From Dehalococcoidales bacterium (lineage in GTDB: Bacteria; Chloroflexota; Dehalococcoidia; Dehalococcoidales; UBA3254), in the NCBI GenBank assembly GCA_016926695.1, contig JAFGOB010000170.1, positions 7,042 to 71,041 of the forward strand: a stretch of DNA of 64,000 nt, read 5' to 3'. The notes under the pieces are model-generated. The model saw only the letters and a program-made list of their open reading frames with translations. It was not told where the DNA came from and did not search any database. The stretch's first letter is position 1; every line of letters begins with the position of its first letter. Both the position numbers and the translations under genes were made by a program. Positions 61,964 through 64,000 of the stretch are shown here, piece by piece.

Positions 61964-62599
61964 TTATTTTTCAGCTACAGTTATAGCTGTGTTTTCGATT
62001 TGCCATGCCAATCCGGCAGACGAAAAACCGGCTTGCCTGAACATGGTAATCTGGTTTTCGATCGTACAGGGCGTATCGAAGTGATAATATTCGTCGTCAG
62101 ATATATTCAACTCAAGACGTATCCTGGCGTTATCTGCATATAGCCTGTCTTCAAGTGACTGGTCTGTAGCCACGTAATCACATTCAATATACCTGCCGGT
62201 TGTCTTTAAGGCCTTACGGATATGTGTATATAATTCTATTTTCTTCCGGTGCGAATAGTGGTGCATTGTCTGGAATGAAATTGCGGTGTCGAAGGCATTT
62301 TCACCGAAAGCGATATCGAAGTAACTGCCGCAGATTAACCTGATATTTTTAACGGGGTATTTTCGCTTCAGTTTGTTCAGCATCTCATGTGACAAATCTA
62401 TTCCCAAAACAGACACATCCGGTAAACGCTTGAAGATCTCATCAAGCTCAAGCCCGGTACCGCAGCCCAGGTCAAGTATATTATCTGTATTGCCCGGGAC
62501 AAGTTCAGCAAGCTTTAAATACGCATCTCTACACCCTTCGACCTCGGTCAACATATGCTCATCGTAGGTATCAACACGTGCGTTAAAGAAGTCGCTCAT
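61964..62599 (-). CDS. Class I SAM-dependent methyltransferase
   Basis: 211 residues. The SAM motif I is ILDLGCGTGLEL, followed by the acidic end of strand 2 (VLGIDLS), and motif IV-like FDTAISFQTMHHY. It matches small-molecule (UbiE-type) methyltransferases. It ends 36 bases from the AOR2 stop on the opposite strand, convergent. 88 bases after the cysK stop on the same strand, so it may be a second gene of that transcript. Substrate not assignable. Confidence 0.85.
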   Translation of the reverse strand: MSDFFNARVDTYDEHMLTEVEGCRDAYLKLAELVPGNTDNILDLGCGTGLELDEIFKRLPDVSVLGIDLSHEMLNKLKRKYPVKNIRLICGSYFDIAFGENAFDTAISFQTMHHYSHRKKIELYTHIRKALKTTGRYIECDYVATDQSLEDRLYADNARIRLELNISDDEYYHFDTPCTIENQITMFRQAGFSSAGLAWQIENTAITVAEK

Positions 62600-62687
62600 T
62601 TTTTCCAGTTTGCATTTCTCGATGGTATACCTCCCCGGGAATCCTGCCGGTGGTAAGGTGCGATTATTAGACTACCGGGATGTAATT

Positions 62688-63584
62688 CTACAACTGAAGG
62701 AGGTCCATACTCAAGTACCGTTCAGCCCTATCCGGCAGGACAGTGACTACTTTTCCGTATTCACGGGCCGCCTTGAACGCAGCCAGCATGTTGGCGCCGG
62801 AGCTTATACCAACCAGCAGTCCATGTTCTCTGGCAAGCCTTCTGGCCATATCAATGGATTCTTCGCTATGGACCGTGATTACGTCGTCAACCTGGTTCAT
62901 GTCTATCAATTTTGGGATAAAACCATCCCCTATGCCCTGGATTTTATGCTCTTTGATTCTTACATCGCTTCCGCCGAACATAACCGCGGCCTCTTCCGGT
63001 TCAACTGCGATGGCTTTTACCTCAAGATTCACTTTCCTAATTACATTGGAGATACCCATCAGCGTTCCGCCCGTGCCGACACCCGCGACCACAGCATCTA
63101 CCGGTCCGATTTGTTTCAGGATTTCTTGGCCGGTGCCCTCCTGGGCCTTGATATTATCCGGGTTACTGAACTGTCTGGCTACAAATGTGCCAGGGCTTTT
63201 CCCTATCTCCTCCGCTTTCTCAATGGCTTCTTTAAGACTGCCGCTGGTAGAGGTCAGCACCAGCTCGGCCCCAAAGGCTTTCATAATTTTCATTCGTTCC
63301 TGGCTCATATTTTCCGGCATTACGATAATGGTCCTGTAACCTTTGATAGCCGCTACCATGGATAAGGATATTCCCGTATTTCCGCTGCTGGCTTCAACAA
63401 TGGTAAACCCTTTCTTTAGCTTACCATCCCTTTCAGCGCCTTCGATTATTTGCAGAGCGACCCGGTCTTTAATGCTGCCGCTGGGATTTACACTCTCAAA
63501 TTTGGCGTAAATGTTCCCGATTTTAATGATGGGAGTGTTTCCTATGCAATCCAGAATATTCAGTTTTTTATTTTGCGTAATCAT
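62688..63584 (-). CDS. cysK: Cysteine synthase
   Basis: 298 residues. Fold-type II PLP enzyme: the Schiff-base lysine lies in NPSGSIKDR, the substrate loop is SSGNTG, and the phosphate cup is GVGTGGTLMG. It lacks the C-terminal tail of O-acetylserine sulfhydrylases ending in Ile, so interaction with CysE is not evident. It makes cysteine from O-acetylserine or a related donor and sulfide. A GTATAC element lies about 130 bases upstream. Confidence 0.88.
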   Translation of the reverse strand: MITQNKKLNILDCIGNTPIIKIGNIYAKFESVNPSGSIKDRVALQIIEGAERDGKLKKGFTIVEASSGNTGISLSMVAAIKGYRTIIVMPENMSQERMKIMKAFGAELVLTSTSGSLKEAIEKAEEIGKSPGTFVARQFSNPDNIKAQEGTGQEILKQIGPVDAVVAGVGTGGTLMGISNVIRKVNLEVKAIAVEPEEAAVMFGGSDVRIKEHKIQGIGDGFIPKLIDMNQVDDVITVHSEESIDMARRLAREHGLLVGISSGANMLAAFKAAREYGKVVTVLPDRAERYLSMDLLQL

Positions 63585-64000
63585 AGTCCTGACAATATGG
63601 TCTGTTAATACCTTCTCCTTTTGCTCAATATTAAATATATGCCAACGCTGATAGAATTATCAGTATGAATTTCTCCTGAAAATCCCTATCCCTGTCGTAT
63701 TATGTACACATTTCAAGTATACACAATATTAATAAAGGTACCCCATTTTCCGGACAGGGTTTGCAGCGATTTACTATTATTGTGACATTGTAACCGCTAT
63801 AAAATCAAGCGACGCCAATGTTACATGAATTCTCATGTAAGCTTTTAATAACAAAACCTGTTACAATCCCATATTGCCTGCCGCGCATCTTACAGCGAGA
63901 TCAGGTAGTCTCCAATAACCCGAAGGGCAGAGTTCCACGGGCCGAGCCCGTGGGTGAATGAATAGGCGGCGATGTGGTAATGTTAGTGCATGGAAACACG
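63585..64000. other. Right-edge region, 416 bases
   Basis: Contains the GTATAC element (63717-63722) that matches the alcohol-dehydrogenase element apart from a 2-base insert, an inverted repeat TTACATGA/TCATGTAA (63821-63828, 63833-63840), and the hairpin CCACGGGC/GCCCGTGG (63935-63953). The last part looks like a structured RNA or mobile-element end that continues beyond the window. No protein-coding frame was supported. Confidence 0.5.
63935..63953. repeat. Perfect GC hairpin near the right edge
   Basis: CCACGGGC (63935-63942) and GCCCGTGG (63946-63953) with a CGA loop. The surrounding AAGGGCAG and GGTGAATGAATAGG resemble conserved parts of group II introns or of IS200/IS605-type ends, but the window stops too early to decide. 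Confidence 0.4.

Noticed and set aside
1..64000. tRNA or rRNA genes and CRISPR arrays
   Set aside because: No T-arm-like GGTTCGAATCC sequence in a cloverleaf, no rRNA core, and no regularly spaced direct repeats were found by reading.

Overview
The window looks like chromosomal DNA of an anaerobic bacterium, most likely of the Chloroflexota (Dehalococcoidia-like). This rests on gene content, not a marker search: two tungsten/molybdenum aldehyde:ferredoxin oxidoreductases, a 2-hydroxyacyl-CoA dehydratase-type protein, a reductive-dehalogenase/QueG-like Fe-S protein, a T-box in front of a type-2 isoleucyl-tRNA synthetase, a monofunctional BirA, and many TTG/GTG starts. No tRNA, rRNA, CRISPR array, transposase or prophage gene was recognised. 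The window is mostly housekeeping genes with several accessory islands.

Layout. (1) 1-9.2 kb, mostly minus strand: a probable catabolic island made of a divergent GntR/FCD regulator, an Fe-S QueG/RdhA-like protein, an oligopeptide-type ABC importer (binding lipoprotein and two permeases) and a three-subunit molybdenum hydroxylase whose FAD subunit runs off the left edge. (2) 9.2-17.1 kb: an esterase-like hydrolase, a zinc alcohol dehydrogenase, the pdxS / R3H-ATPase / tmk operon, tatD and a small membrane protein. (3) 17.2-20.6 kb, plus strand: xerC/D, a tail-anchored small protein, pcm, nth, birA. (4) 20.6-28.4 kb: a GIDE-LemA fusion, a PIG-L deacetylase, a UroD-family protein, and a lipid operon fabG-fakA-fakB-fakB in which the last fakB appears to start with ATT. 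(5) 28.5-43.7 kb, plus strand: an SDR behind a structured leader, a lone 2-hydroxyacyl-CoA dehydratase-type subunit, FmdB, DUF763, zinc-ribbon and YkgJ proteins, a 1379-residue alpha-2-macroglobulin lipoprotein, a Crp regulator, an SDR, an HtrA lipoprotein and a tandem Usp. (6) 43.8-55.9 kb, minus strand: T-box-ileS, then in transcription order rpsF-ssb-rpsR, rpmH-rnpA-yidD, a PQQ-propeller lipoprotein, yidC and jag, with ppsA and an archaeo-eukaryotic release-factor-like (baeRF) gene upstream. (7) 56-64 kb: aroF (DAHP synthase), an orphan HicB-like gene under a striking palindromic promoter, two AOR genes, a methyltransferase and cysK. The last ~100 bases look like a structured element cut by the window edge.

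How the genes work together. The rpmH-to-jag cluster serves membrane-protein insertion and RNA processing. The fab/fak operon links exogenous fatty-acid phosphorylation to fatty-acid synthesis. The left island couples uptake of an organic ligand to its hydroxylation under GntR control; the substrate cannot be read from sequence. Regulatory DNA is unusually legible: several perfect inverted repeats overlap promoters, and one perfect TGTGA-N6-TCACA site lies on the same window as a Crp protein with the matching recognition helix.
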